Below the pieces are notes generated by a model. It had not been told where the DNA came from. It did no database searches and saw nothing but the letters and a program-made list of their open reading frames with translations. A program made the translations under genes and the position numbers. Shown piece by piece: positions 1 through 9,848 of a DNA stretch of 64,000 bases. Each line of letters begins with the position of its first letter. The first letter of the stretch is position 1. Source of the stretch: Proteiniclasticum ruminis (lineage in GTDB: Bacteria; Bacillota; Clostridia; Clostridiales; Clostridiaceae); assembly GCF_900115135.1 (NCBI RefSeq), contig NZ_FOVK01000001.1, positions 868,001 to 932,000 of the forward strand, given 5' to 3'.

Positions 1-510
1 GAACAGATCACTTTTCACAAGAAATCCAATTCCTTCCTCCTCATGCTGTTCCCGATAAGAGATGAGACTTTTTATGGTGTGAAGCACTTCTTTCTTTCCT
101 TCCTCCTCGAAAAAAGACTCCACCTGAAAATGCTTCGATCCCAAAAGAAGTGGATGCAGCAGCGATTCATTGAGATGATCCTCATCTTCTTTCGACATTA
201 AGAAGTTCAGATGAAAGAGTACGTTATAGTAAACAGCATGCTTTCCTGGAATTTCCTCCATGGCATGGATCATGCCCGGAGAAACCACATAAAACTTTCC
301 TGCTTCTGCTGTATATTTCTGTCCATTCACCATCAGCGTCAGCATCCCTTCTTCCACATACAGCATCTCCATTTCCTCATGCCAGTGCATTGGATAATAG
401 GTGAAACCTTCGGGAATCTTTGAGCGGTACACAGCAAAAGGGAGCCGGTCTACGCCGTGTCTCTTTATTTCATATTGATGCAGTCCGATATTAGGATTCT
501 TTTGTATCAT
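1..510 (-). CDS. AraC-family transcriptional regulator, N-terminal part (runs off the window)
   Basis: About 170 residues of a regulator that continues past base 1. What is visible is a cupin-type sensor domain. It has the HWHEEMEMLYVEEG metal or ligand-binding motif near residue 43 and a second strand set ending in VSPGMIHAMEE, typical of the arabinose-binding-like domain of AraC proteins. The DNA-binding helix-turn-helix domain would lie outside the window, so the AraC label is an inference from family architecture. The start is the ATG at 510. An in-frame TGA lies two codons upstream, and AGGA precedes the start by about 12 bases. It is divergent from the MATE exporter and could regulate it. 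Confidence 0.75.
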   Translation of the reverse strand, partial: MIQKNPNIGLHQYEIKRHGVDRLPFAVYRSKIPEGFTYYPMHWHEEMEMLYVEEGMLTLMVNGQKYTAEAGKFYVVSPGMIHAMEEIPGKHAVYYNVLFHLNFLMSKEDEDHLNESLLHPLLLGSKHFQVESFFEEEGKKEVLHTIKSLISYREQHEEEGIGFLVKSDLF

Positions 511-595
511 TTTTCATCACATTCCTACAAGTTTTTCTATTAATTAGATTATATACTATGATATGAGAAAAATTTTATCAAATGAGGATGATTAT

Positions 596-1939
596 ATGAA
601 TGAACAAAAGAAACTGCTGAAGCTCTCCTTCCCACTGTTTTTTGAGAGCCTTCTATTTTCCGTCATCGGGAGTGTGGACACACTGATGCTTTCAAATTAT
701 AGTGACACTGCTGTAGGGGCTGTAGGGGTTGCAAATCAGATTCTCTTTCTGGTTCTTATTGCAGGAAATGTCATTGCTCAAGGAGCCGGTATCCTCATGA
801 CACAATTTGTGGGAGCCAAAAGAAAATCTGAAGATCTGCAGACTCTGACAGTCACAGCACTCATGGTGAATACCGCTTTGGGACTCTTCTTCAGCACCCT
901 GCTCGTCCTGTTCTCCCAGGAACTTTTAGGCATTATGGATCTGGATGGGGAGATGCTTAGATTCTCTTCTGAATACTTCGTCATCATATCAAGATACCTT
1001 TTCATACATCTGATGACCATGACATTTTCCGTTTATCTCAGATCCCATGGTGAGACAAAGACAGCACTTAAAGTCTCCATTCTCATGAATGTTGTGAATG
1101 TACTGCTCAATTACATCCTTATTTATGGACATGCAGGATTCGATGCGCTGGGTGTTCAAGGCGCTGCCTACGCTACCGTGATATCAAGAATTGTTGGATT
1201 TTGCGTACTAGGGTCCATTGTGTACAAAATGGGGTTCCGTCTGAAGAGCTTCCGATTCAGACTGGCTTCTATGAGGCAAGTTCTGCCACGCATCTTAAAG
1301 CTTGGGGCTCCAGCTGCAGGCGAACAGATTTCATATAATCTCGCAAAATTTGTCATGATGATTTTTATCACCAGACTGGGAGATGTGGCCATCACAGCCT
1401 ACTCCTACAGCAATACCCTTGCAGGTTTTGTCTACATTTTCTCTGTATCCTTAGGACAAGGAACTGCCATTATGATTGGATGGTATACTGGGTCGGGACA
1501 CAAAGAAAAAGCAAAGTTCCTCGGAACTCATTCCGCGAAGCTATCCTTCTCGATCAGTATGATTCTCTGTACACTTCTTGTTGTTTTCCGAGTTCCCCTT
1601 TTGGGCATTCTCACAGACAATCTTGAAATCGTAGCCCTTGCAGGACATGTTCTGCTCTTCAACTTCATCGTGGAGGCTGGCAGAAGCCAGAACCTTATTT
1701 ATGTGAATGCTCTGCGTGCAGTTGGAGATGTGCATTATCCCTTCAGAGTCTCACTCCTCTCGATGTGGGGCATCGGTGTCTTCTTCTCCTATATTTTCAC
1801 TTTCTCTTTTTCTTTCGGGCTGCCTGGCATCTGGATTGCCCTGGGTCTGGATGAGATAGTGCGAGCACTTCTTTTCAGAAAAAGATGGATCACCGATTCT
1901 ACTCAGGCAATATGGTCACCAATAGAAAAACAGGTGTAG
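596..1939 (+). CDS. MATE-family multidrug/cation antiporter
   Basis: A polytopic membrane protein of 447 residues with two homologous six-helix halves, the MATE (NorM/DinF-like) layout. It starts KLSFPLFFESLLFSVIGSVD, the usual first helix with the VDTLML segment. A second-half repeat (KLGAPAAGEQISYN) begins near residue 240. Such proteins export cationic drugs or metabolites in exchange for Na+ or H+. The open frame reaches back to 563, but the ATG at 596 is preferred because GAGGA lies seven bases before it and the protein then starts MNEQKKLLKLSF. It is divergent from the partial AraC regulator and ends in a shared bidirectional terminator. The substrate is unknown. Confidence 0.85.
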   Translation: MNEQKKLLKLSFPLFFESLLFSVIGSVDTLMLSNYSDTAVGAVGVANQILFLVLIAGNVIAQGAGILMTQFVGAKRKSEDLQTLTVTALMVNTALGLFFSTLLVLFSQELLGIMDLDGEMLRFSSEYFVIISRYLFIHLMTMTFSVYLRSHGETKTALKVSILMNVVNVLLNYILIYGHAGFDALGVQGAAYATVISRIVGFCVLGSIVYKMGFRLKSFRFRLASMRQVLPRILKLGAPAAGEQISYNLAKFVMMIFITRLGDVAITAYSYSNTLAGFVYIFSVSLGQGTAIMIGWYTGSGHKEKAKFLGTHSAKLSFSISMILCTLLVVFRVPLLGILTDNLEIVALAGHVLLFNFIVEAGRSQNLIYVNALRAVGDVHYPFRVSLLSMWGIGVFFSYIFTFSFSFGLPGIWIALGLDEIVRALLFRKRWITDSTQAIWSPIEKQV

Positions 1940-1961
1940 AAATCAAGTCTCTACACCTGTT
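1929..1961. terminator. bidirectional Rho-independent terminator
   Basis: A perfect 12-bp stem pairs 1929-1940 with 1950-1961 around a 9-base loop, flanked by T-rich tracts on both strands. It lies between the convergent MATE and Nudix genes and contains both stop codons (MATE TAG at 1937-1939, Nudix TAG at 1951-1953). Transcription from either side should end here. Confidence 0.85.
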
Positions 1962-2535
1962 TTATTCTTGTTTCTGAAATCAGTTTGTGGTAAATCGGCG
2001 TAATATCCGGTTCATCAGCCTTTACATCAATGTCCTCCAGCAGCACCCATTCAATACCTTTGGTCTCAGCTTCGTTCACTATGCACTCTTCTTCCTCTTT
2101 CGCAATCAGTACAAAGGCAGCATTGAGGTGCAGATGAGGAGAAACGTAAGATCCGTTCTTCAGATGGCCTTTTACTGGCAAAATATCCAGTCTGTAAAGA
2201 AGTGCTCCATTTCTGCTTATAACTGGACTGAAATGGCTGAGTCCGGTCTCCTCCTTCGCTTCCTTTATGGCCACATGAAGTAAATCTTCTTCACCATCAG
2301 CATGTCCTCCCTGCCATGTCCAGGCATCATATATTCTGTGATGAATCATGAGCATCTTCGTGGCAGTTTCATTCAGTATGACCGTGGAGGCCGTCATATG
2401 AGCCATCGGATCTTCTCTCGTAAGCACTGCTTCTCTATTTCTCTCTATATAGTTCAGTATGGAGTCTCTGATCGCTTTATCTTCTTTCGTCTGTGGCAAG
2501 TACTCTTCCACAAGAGCATAATAGTTCGTTCGCAC
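1951..2535 (-). CDS. Nudix hydrolase
   Basis: A 194-residue Nudix protein. The Nudix box is visible as GHADGEEDLL followed by KEAKEETGL. This matches G-x5-E-x7-REUxEExGU with Lys in place of the usual Arg, and it supplies the metal-binding glutamates. These enzymes hydrolyse nucleoside diphosphates linked to another moiety; the substrate cannot be told from sequence. The start is the GTG at 2535, preceded by AAAAGGTGA at good spacing. It lies 38 bases downstream of the TetR gene on the same strand, so the two probably share a transcript. No transposon or prophage marks are nearby. Confidence 0.85.
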   Translation of the reverse strand: MRTNYYALVEEYLPQTKEDKAIRDSILNYIERNREAVLTREDPMAHMTASTVILNETATKMLMIHHRIYDAWTWQGGHADGEEDLLHVAIKEAKEETGLSHFSPVISRNGALLYRLDILPVKGHLKNGSYVSPHLHLNAAFVLIAKEEEECIVNEAETKGIEWVLLEDIDVKADEPDITPIYHKLISETRIKQV

Positions 2536-2573
2536 AAGCAGTCACCTTTTCCCTTTGTTCTTACTATCCTTTG

Positions 2574-3158
2574 TCAGCAAGAGCTGTTTTTGAGCATCTT
2601 CAATAAACACTGAATGTAATAGATTCTTTTCTCCGCAGTATCAATATTTCTGCTGTATAACCCATCGTTGGCATTGTCTTCCGTTGGGTGGACCATCGCA
2701 GACATAAAAATCATCTTTTTGATTTCCAGCTCATGCTCACCAAGATATTCTTTCAGTGAAGCATTTAATAATGTAAACATATGGTTCAGTGTTCGGATCA
2801 GCTCCTCGGAAGCTGAACTCTTCACTTCACTTCTGTAAGCATCTTTTACTAAAACAACACTGTTTGGATACAATAACGCATACTTCATGGTCTCATTGGC
2901 ATAACGGATCAGTCTTTCTTCCAAGTCCATGGTTGGATTCTCCAAAAACTCTACTGTTTTCAGCATATTGTCCGTATAGAACTCACGAACCAGAGAAAGA
3001 AGCTGTTCTTTTGTCTCAAAGTAATAATTGATTGCACCAAGATTTACCTTTGCTTCTTTGACAATCGTCCGGACGGGTACATCGACGGTTCCCTTTTGAC
3101 CTATCAGGTACAAAGTACGGTCTACTATTCTCATCTCAACTGTATTTAAATCTCGCAT
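2574..3158 (-). CDS. TetR-family transcriptional regulator
   Basis: A 194-residue protein whose first 50 residues form a TetR-type helix-turn-helix: VPVRTIVKEAKVNLGAINYY, then FETKEQLLSLV. The remaining all-helical part would be the ligand and dimerisation domain, whose ligand cannot be predicted. It is the first gene of a probable two-gene transcript with the Nudix hydrolase. TetR proteins usually repress their own or adjacent genes, so the Nudix gene or the nearby MATE exporter are candidate targets. This is inference from position only. Confidence 0.85.
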   Translation of the reverse strand: MRDLNTVEMRIVDRTLYLIGQKGTVDVPVRTIVKEAKVNLGAINYYFETKEQLLSLVREFYTDNMLKTVEFLENPTMDLEERLIRYANETMKYALLYPNSVVLVKDAYRSEVKSSASEELIRTLNHMFTLLNASLKEYLGEHELEIKKMIFMSAMVHPTEDNANDGLYSRNIDTAEKRIYYIQCLLKMLKNSSC

Positions 3159-3448
3159 GAAACTCCCCTCCTTACTTGAAGTCTAAACCAAATTTCCTAT
3201 GAATTCATTAAAATCAAGCATTCATAAAAAATAAATAGAGTAGAACAACAAGTACAGAGCTTCTTATGTGATTTTAGGTTTTATGCTCCTATTCCGGTGT
3301 ACCTTTTTTCTTGCTCTCGCCTGATGCTCAGGTCCCATCTGTTGGATTCAAACCGTCTCCTTCATCTTTTTTACTGTGACTCGATGCCATGCATTGAAAG
3401 AGCGTGTTCTTTCACTTTCACCTTTTCGTCTCATTGACATGTTGCTTT
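3159..3448. other. intergenic region with no recognised gene
   Basis: About 290 bases between the upstream end of the TetR gene and the stop of the response-regulator gene. A short hairpin (3320-3324 with 3328-3332) is present but has no following T-run. A TetR promoter should lie here. I could not recognise a structured RNA. Confidence 0.5.
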
Positions 3449-5920
3449 CTAGAGAAGCACATCAAATATCTTATCTTCTTCTATTGGCTTGTAAAAATAA
3501 TATCCCTGTACCAAATCGCATTGATGTGACTTCAAATAATTCAGCTGCTTTTCGTTTTCTACGCCCTCCGCTATGACAGTATGCCCTAACCTGTGGGCCA
3601 TGACAATAATATCTCCAGTGATGGCAGAGTTCTCCTCTTTTTCCGTTAGTTTGTCAATGAAGGACTTATCAATCTTCAAACAGTTGATATTGAGTTCTCT
3701 CTCCCTTGATAGAGACGAGTATCCGGTCCCAAAATCATCAATGGATATATGGATACCATGAGCTTTCAAAACTCCCAAAGTCCTATTGATGTCATCATAA
3801 TCTGATGAGAAAACAGTCTCCGTAATTTCAATATGGATAGACTCAGGTGAAACCTGATACAAACTCATCGCATTGAGCAGATAAGCGCAGAAGTCTTCCT
3901 TCAAAAGCTGGATCGGAGAAATATTGATGGATACCCAGTAGGTTGTGAAGCCTTGATGATAAAGCCTCTTGATAAACCTCAGCGCCATATCAATGATACG
4001 TTCACCTATAGGAATAATAAGCTTTGATTTCTCTGCAACTGCGATGAACTCAACAGGAGAAACCTTTCCTAAATAAATACTGTCTAATCTGGCCAATGCT
4101 TCAAACCCAACAATGGTATGATCTTTGATGTTCAGGATGGGCTGATAATGAAGACTCAGTCTTTCCGGATTTATATGATCAGTGATCTGCACCAGTTCTT
4201 TCTTGATCTCTTCTTCTCGTACGAGACCCGCTTCCATTTCCTCGTCAAAAAAACTGATGGGCAGCTGCTCCTGATTTTCCAATCCTTTCTCGGAGGCAAT
4301 GAGCATGCTCTTCAGCAGTCTGTCGCCATCCGCATTCTGGTGACTTTTGAACTCCACCACACCAAATCCAAGATTGATTCTTTCAAGTAGAAGGAGATTT
4401 TCAAGGCTTTCATGAAGATCTTTCGCAAACTGCAAAATATCCTCTTTTGAGGAAACCTCATGAAAGTAGAAAACAAACTGGTTATCCTGAAATTTATACA
4501 GCGACTTATCCGAGCTGCAGTAAAGAAGTAATGTATCCGCAATCTTCTTGATCAGGTCCTGCGTATAATGATATCCATATATCAGCGTGACAACGTGAAG
4601 ATAGCTGAGATTCACCGCCATAAGGGCTTTTGAAGATCCATCATGACGATTCAGCTCACCTGTAAGAACTTTATCCAATGAATACTGGTTCCTTATGCCA
4701 GTCCAGCTGTCATGGGCCATCTGAAACTTCAGATTCTCCTCCATTCTCTTTTTCTCTGTCACATCCAGAATAATACCTTCCAGAGCTTCCAGTTCGCCTT
4801 CCCCATTGAAGATCCCTTGACCTTTCTCAAGAACCCATATTCTGCTTCCGTCTTTTCTGACGATTTCATACTCTGCATTTAATGTCTGACGTAACGGAAG
4901 AAGTTCACTCCATGCTTTACGCAGTGTATTCCGGTATTCTACACCAATAATATCTTCAAAAGGGATGGCCTGATTATGGAGAAGCTCCTCCGGATCATAT
5001 CCCGTCAGCTCCTTCGCACCATCTGAGACAAACTCCATGGTCCAGTTCTCATCATATTTACACCGGTAGGCAAGTCCTGGCAAATGGGAAAGCAGGACAG
5101 ATTTGCTGCGTTCGCTCTCCATAAGCCTCTGCTCTGCTTCTTTTCGTAATGTGATGTCTTGAATCATTGAAACATGATTGTACTTATGGTTTGCATGAAG
5201 ATCAATCTTGGAAACCACCATGTTCACCCATACATAAGTGCCATCCGGCCTTAGAAATCTCTTATCCATGGTGTACCCTTCGATCTCCCCTAAAACCATC
5301 CTCTCATAATAATGAAGGTTCTCAGAAATATCATCCGGGTGCGTTAAAGTCTCCCATCCGATCCTCCGGAGCATCTCACTGCTGTATCCTGTGATCTCCT
5401 CATATACAGGATTGATGTTAATATAGGGATTTTCATCTTCTGTGCATGGTTCCCTGTTGAAAGACACTGCAATCCCTATGGGTGCCTGCTGGTAGATCTT
5501 ATTATAGGTCTGAGTCTGCTTGGAGAACTCTTCCTCCAGTAATTTCTGCATCCGAAGCAGTTCTGTATGGATTTCGATTCTCGCAATGAGAGATTCCAGC
5601 TGGATGGGTTTTCTGATATAGTCCACAGCCCCCATCTGAAGACCTCTGATTTCATTATCGTTCTCATCATAGTTTGTCAGGATCATGACTCTTAGATTTC
5701 TTAGAAGTCCCTTCTGTTTTATGATTTCTAAAAACTCGAACCCATTCATCACCGGCATATTGATGTCCAGGATGACCATATCAAAAGGTCCTTCAGCCTC
5801 TAAAAGCGCAAGCCCCTCCTGTCCGTTGGAAGCTGTTTGAACTGTATAATGACCGAGCATTGACTTTATCATCAGTCGATCTGCCGAAGAATCATCAACC
5901 ACTAGTATTCTTGTTGTCAT
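3449..5920 (-). CDS. response regulator with PAS-PAS-degenerate GGDEF-EAL output (c-di-GMP phosphodiesterase)
   Basis: An 823-residue cytoplasmic signalling protein. A receiver domain (residues 3-120) has acidic residues D9/D10, phospho-acceptor D52 and K104. Two PAS domains follow (about 140-260 and 275-390). The GGDEF-like domain (about 400-560) has lost its signature: FQDNQF at 477-482 replaces GGDEF, so it should not make c-di-GMP. The EAL domain (about 575-820) keeps EALAR at 607, DDFGTGYSSL at 728 and AEGVE near 784, so it should hydrolyse c-di-GMP. The gene lies 23 bases downstream of the hybrid sensor kinase, which is its probable phosphodonor through the kinase HPt domain. Reliable for architecture; the controlled process is unknown. 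Confidence 0.92.
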   Translation of the reverse strand: MTTRILVVDDSSADRLMIKSMLGHYTVQTASNGQEGLALLEAEGPFDMVILDINMPVMNGFEFLEIIKQKGLLRNLRVMILTNYDENDNEIRGLQMGAVDYIRKPIQLESLIARIEIHTELLRMQKLLEEEFSKQTQTYNKIYQQAPIGIAVSFNREPCTEDENPYININPVYEEITGYSSEMLRRIGWETLTHPDDISENLHYYERMVLGEIEGYTMDKRFLRPDGTYVWVNMVVSKIDLHANHKYNHVSMIQDITLRKEAEQRLMESERSKSVLLSHLPGLAYRCKYDENWTMEFVSDGAKELTGYDPEELLHNQAIPFEDIIGVEYRNTLRKAWSELLPLRQTLNAEYEIVRKDGSRIWVLEKGQGIFNGEGELEALEGIILDVTEKKRMEENLKFQMAHDSWTGIRNQYSLDKVLTGELNRHDGSSKALMAVNLSYLHVVTLIYGYHYTQDLIKKIADTLLLYCSSDKSLYKFQDNQFVFYFHEVSSKEDILQFAKDLHESLENLLLLERINLGFGVVEFKSHQNADGDRLLKSMLIASEKGLENQEQLPISFFDEEMEAGLVREEEIKKELVQITDHINPERLSLHYQPILNIKDHTIVGFEALARLDSIYLGKVSPVEFIAVAEKSKLIIPIGERIIDMALRFIKRLYHQGFTTYWVSINISPIQLLKEDFCAYLLNAMSLYQVSPESIHIEITETVFSSDYDDINRTLGVLKAHGIHISIDDFGTGYSSLSRERELNINCLKIDKSFIDKLTEKEENSAITGDIIVMAHRLGHTVIAEGVENEKQLNYLKSHQCDLVQGYYFYKPIEEDKIFDVLL

Positions 5921-5943
5921 TCTCTTATCTCCTCTTGGACGCG

Positions 5944-8832
5944 TTATTTTTCAACATAGTATTGGATTTCCACAAGAAGTCTTTGAAAAAGACCTGTAAA
6001 ATCACTCTTATACATAAGAATATCTATATCTTTACCGTCTTGCAATACTTTTTGAAATTTCACACAATAGTCATATATTTCTTTTGCACCAATACTGCCT
6101 GAGCTGCTTTTCAGTTTATGAATGAGATGCTCCGCCTCTTCATATGCTCTGCTCTTTATCACTCTATCCAGTTCAGAGAGAAATTCCTGATTTTCTTTCA
6201 GGTACTCCCGTAGCACTTCCAAATACAGCAGTTCGTTCCCGCCCATGCTTTTCAGACCTGATGGAACATCCAGAAGCATGTTTCTTTTGAAAGAGCCTTC
6301 CGTCTCATCTAAAAAGGCAGCTACTTGGCGGATAAAATCATCTGGGTCAAAAGGCTTGCTGATGAAATGATTCATCCCATGCTTTTTGCATTTCTCTTTA
6401 ACGCCAAGAACCACATCAGCAGTCATCGCAACAATAGGCACTTCCTTATCAAGAGCTCGGATGATTTCTGCAGATTCAAATCCATTCATTACCGGCATGT
6501 GCAGGTCCATGAGAACCAGCCCAATGGCCTTCTGATGCTCTTTGAACAGATCCACCCCTTGCAGACCATCGGATGCCACAATGGTGTCAACCCCAATTCT
6601 TGAGAGAAGAGATTTTGCAATGAGCTGATTGGTTTTGTTGTCTTCCACGAGAAGCACTGATTTTCGCATTTTCATCCCTTCTTTCCCCTGGTAGAGCTGC
6701 ACCTCTTCATGTATTCCTGTGGTGGCTTTCGCTTCAAAAAGATCTACGATACCATCCAGAAGCACAGAGGGTATAATGGGTTTTCCTATTGCGAGATGCA
6801 CTGGATAGTTTTTCACTTCATCAAAGAGTTCTTCCCTCATCATGGGCACAAGTAGAAGAATCTTAGGCTTTACGGTTATTCTCGAGTTTTCATAGATTTC
6901 TTTCGCAAACTGAAGCCCGCCGTTTTTGGGTGCATCATAATCCAGAATCAGCAAATGAATCTGCCCTGCAAAGGGTTTTGCACCGTTTTCCAGAATACTC
7001 AGGGCACTCTTTTCAGAGGTTGTCAGTTCGCACTGCATACCGAATGATCTCAAGTAGCTTTCGATGAGATTCATGCTTGCTCCATTTTTTTCAAGAACCA
7101 AAGTTCGGATGTCTTTGAACTGACTGGAAGAGAGTCTCCTGGAATACTGATCCTGACGCCCTTCATCCACAGGTAAAGTGATTTTCACTGAAAATGTTGA
7201 ACCTTCATTTTCTGTACTGTACACTTCAATGGTTCCATGCATCAGTTCAACCAGATGTTTAACAATGGAAAGTCCTAATCCAGATCCACCAAACCTCCTG
7301 GTTATGGTGGAATCTGCCTGAGTAAAAGGCACAAAGAGCCTGCTGATCTGGGTGTCATTCATGCCAATCCCCGTGTCTTCGACAGTGAAACAAAGATGGT
7401 ACTTCGATCCCTCCCTTGCCAAAAGCCTTATTTCCAGAAGAACTTCACCTTTTTGGGTGAACTTTGAAGCGTTGTTCATTAGGTTTAAGAGAATCTGCTC
7501 CAATCTTTTTCCATCTCCCAAAAACCAGTTGGGCACCTTGGAATCTTTGATCAGTCTCAGTCCTATCCCTTGTTCATCAATCTTGTAAGACACGATACTG
7601 ATCACATTCTGGATCACCTGATCTAAGCTGAAGGAAGTGATTTCCAGTTCAACTTTTCCTTTTTCGATTTTGGCATAATCCAGTATGTCATTGATGATGC
7701 TGAGCATATTATTGGATGCCTGAGTGATCCGATCAATATAGGTTCTTTGGGTCAATGTAATTTCGGTCTTTCGCAGAAGATAGGACATACCGACAATCGC
7801 GTTCAGAGGAGTTCGGACTTCATGGGACATCCGCGCAAGAAAACTGGATTTGAAATCATTTGCCTCCTCGGCCTCCATCTTTGCCGCCTCCAGTTCCAGC
7901 TGTGTCTCTTCCCTGTACTTCACTTCTCTTTTCAGCTTAAGGATCCAGTAAAAGGATACCCCAAGAATCATCAGTGCTATTGCTCCGATGAGGGCTATGA
8001 TTCGAAGGAACGGACCAAAGTCCGGTTCACTGGAGACGGAAATCCATCTTGAAGCGATCTCCATGCGCTCCTCGTCCGTAATGGTATCCAGTGCTTTATT
8101 CAATATGCCAATGAGCACTGGCCAGTCTTTTCTGACTGCAAAATGGATGCCCAGATTTTTATCCGCTTCAAAAGCAGTAAACTTAAGATTGGTCAGCGCA
8201 GAATTCTGTATCAGATAGTTGGTGGTTGCCAGATTGCCCACAAAGGCGGCTTCAGTTCCATTCGCCACTGCAGTGAGCGCATCCTCCACAGAGTCGTAAA
8301 GACTCAGATTTATATTTGGAAATCCTAACAGATAGCTGTGATGTGAACTTCCTTTCTGAACCGCTACCAAAGAGCCCGAGAGATCTTCAATTCCTTGTAT
8401 GCCCTTTTCATCCGTTCTTGTCACGATCACTCGTTTGAAATGGTAGTAGGCTTTAGAAAAAATGAAGTACTGCTCACGGTCCTTAGTACGAGATATGGCT
8501 GATAACATAGGTATCTCATGAGACAATGCCTTTTCATAGGTTTCAGGCCATGTCAGATTTTTCCGCACTTTAAATGTCAGCCCAGTCCGAGCTTCCAAAA
8601 GAGCCAGATAATCTGCAGTGATTCCCTTATATTCGCCATCCCGATCAAGAAACTCGAAAGGAACAAACAGGGGATCTATCCCAATTTCAATGATAGGATG
8701 CTCCTCAATAAATGTTTCTTCTTCTTCACTCAGGGCTATTTTTTCAGATGCTCGTCCATTCTCTGTGAAGAAAAGTGAAATTATAATTATACTGATGAGT
8801 ACAGTAGCAATGAGATAAGCTTTTTTGAACAC
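5944..8832 (-). CDS. hybrid sensor histidine kinase with periplasmic-binding-type sensor, receiver and HPt domains
   Basis: A 962-residue membrane kinase of BvgS-like architecture. TM1 or signal anchor spans residues 7-22. An extracellular solute-binding family 3 domain (about 40-265) probably senses an amino acid or similar small ligand. TM2 spans about 275-298 and is followed by a coiled coil. HisKA has H337 in SHEVRTPLN. The HATPase has N-box NNASKF, VEDTGIGM and GGSGLGL. A degenerate receiver lies at about 576-690 (D631 in LDYDAP), a canonical receiver at about 725-840 (D776 in LMDLHMP) and HPt at about 855-955 (H905 in HKLKSSSG). All phosphorelay residues are therefore present in one chain. 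It is upstream of and presumably co-transcribed with the EAL response regulator. Confidence 0.93.
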   Translation of the reverse strand: MFKKAYLIATVLISIIIISLFFTENGRASEKIALSEEEETFIEEHPIIEIGIDPLFVPFEFLDRDGEYKGITADYLALLEARTGLTFKVRKNLTWPETYEKALSHEIPMLSAISRTKDREQYFIFSKAYYHFKRVIVTRTDEKGIQGIEDLSGSLVAVQKGSSHHSYLLGFPNINLSLYDSVEDALTAVANGTEAAFVGNLATTNYLIQNSALTNLKFTAFEADKNLGIHFAVRKDWPVLIGILNKALDTITDEERMEIASRWISVSSEPDFGPFLRIIALIGAIALMILGVSFYWILKLKREVKYREETQLELEAAKMEAEEANDFKSSFLARMSHEVRTPLNAIVGMSYLLRKTEITLTQRTYIDRITQASNNMLSIINDILDYAKIEKGKVELEITSFSLDQVIQNVISIVSYKIDEQGIGLRLIKDSKVPNWFLGDGKRLEQILLNLMNNASKFTQKGEVLLEIRLLAREGSKYHLCFTVEDTGIGMNDTQISRLFVPFTQADSTITRRFGGSGLGLSIVKHLVELMHGTIEVYSTENEGSTFSVKITLPVDEGRQDQYSRRLSSSQFKDIRTLVLEKNGASMNLIESYLRSFGMQCELTTSEKSALSILENGAKPFAGQIHLLILDYDAPKNGGLQFAKEIYENSRITVKPKILLLVPMMREELFDEVKNYPVHLAIGKPIIPSVLLDGIVDLFEAKATTGIHEEVQLYQGKEGMKMRKSVLLVEDNKTNQLIAKSLLSRIGVDTIVASDGLQGVDLFKEHQKAIGLVLMDLHMPVMNGFESAEIIRALDKEVPIVAMTADVVLGVKEKCKKHGMNHFISKPFDPDDFIRQVAAFLDETEGSFKRNMLLDVPSGLKSMGGNELLYLEVLREYLKENQEFLSELDRVIKSRAYEEAEHLIHKLKSSSGSIGAKEIYDYCVKFQKVLQDGKDIDILMYKSDFTGLFQRLLVEIQYYVEK

Positions 8833-9848
8833 TAGATCTCCTGCTGCTCAAAATATGGACATCTCTACCCATGATAAGACTTTCCCAGTTTAGCGTGTCT
8901 GTCTTCGTGAGTGCAAATAATACACTCCACTTATTTAATAAACTTATAGAACACTCCCAGGGTGAAACTCCCCAAATAGCCTTGAGTACACACTTCCATC
9001 AGTAAGAATCTCCTGGTCTGTACGCCATTGCATCTCTTAGATACACGCAGACTTGAACACTATAACTCTGACTGATGCAGTTTCTGTACTTTGACTACTT
9101 GTTCATAGATATTTTGTCGAGCAGCTTCTCCTTTCTTATTTTGTTTCGTTGTTTCAGACATTCCTATTTCCTTGAAAGTCTTACTTTCCCGCGCTTTGGT
9201 TTCTTCTGTTGATTCATGATGTTTATCAGATCTCCATTTCTGTGGTTCTTGTAAAAAGTGTGTCTTCGGTAAAATTGGCATTGGAAAGCCATCTGAAAAC
9301 ACCAAAAATCAGTTGTATTTTACGTTTGTTCTTTGTTTGCTTCAGCTCGTCTTTATAGGCTCTTCAAAATGTCTGTGAATGAGATCTTCCTTACAGCACC
9401 CCTTTAATTCAAAGCTGAATATTCTGAGTATTTTTGGTAGTATTTCATATTTCTCAACAAAAGCAAATAATTTTCTCTATCTGTTTTCTATTCTTTTAGT
9501 TTAACACTACATAAGATTTATAGACAAATTCATTTTTTCGCCATTCTTCTTGAATTTATGTATAGTTTGCTGAATTATTATTGAAATCACTAAACATCAT
9601 GTACAACTCGATATAAAGAACATCTTGTCCAATATGACGACTTCTCTGATGCTGATATGCTTCTCCATTAATTGAATGAAATCCAATATGAAATAAAAAA
9701 CACAACTTCACAGAAAGCAATGATTTTGGACAATTAAGTAGGAAACTTGCATCAGAACAAAAATTATATTGACAAACTATTACGAGTAGCATAAAAATAG
9801 AGGGTAAATGTAAAATAAGCCTCTTAAATCTAAAGCGGGAAGTGGATC
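8833..9848. other. long AT-rich intergenic region, no confident gene
   Basis: About 1 kb between the divergent sensor kinase and diguanylate cyclase genes. It contains only short weak open frames. A minus-strand frame at 9060-9305 starts with TTG and encodes a charged 81-residue product with no recognised motif. Base composition is lower in GC than in the neighbouring genes. It could be a decayed gene or simple regulatory spacer. I looked for a GEMM-type c-di-GMP riboswitch, given the neighbours, and did not find the conserved core. Confidence 0.4.
9769..9797 (+). promoter_or_regulatory. probable promoter of the diguanylate cyclase gene
   Basis: TTGACA at 9769-9774 and TAAAAA at 9792-9797 are separated by 17 bases, about 50 bases before the ATG. 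The -35 is perfect and the -10 is weak. Confidence 0.55.

Noticed and set aside
3300-3400. tRNA-like TTTGAATCC stretch near 3345 on the minus strand
   Set aside because: No acceptor stem, anticodon arm or CCA can be built around it.
8833-9060. possible c-di-GMP (GEMM) riboswitch upstream of the sensor kinase
   Set aside because: The conserved GEMM core (CACGCACAGGGCAAACC-like with GGGACGCAAAGCC) was not found on either strand.
9060-9305. 81-codon minus-strand open frame in the 1-kb gap
   Set aside because: TTG start, no clear RBS, low-complexity charged product and no recognised domain. Kept only as a possible remnant.
9556-9792. 78-codon minus-strand open frame upstream of the diguanylate cyclase
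   Set aside because: Overlaps the probable promoter of the cyclase and has no RBS or family resemblance.
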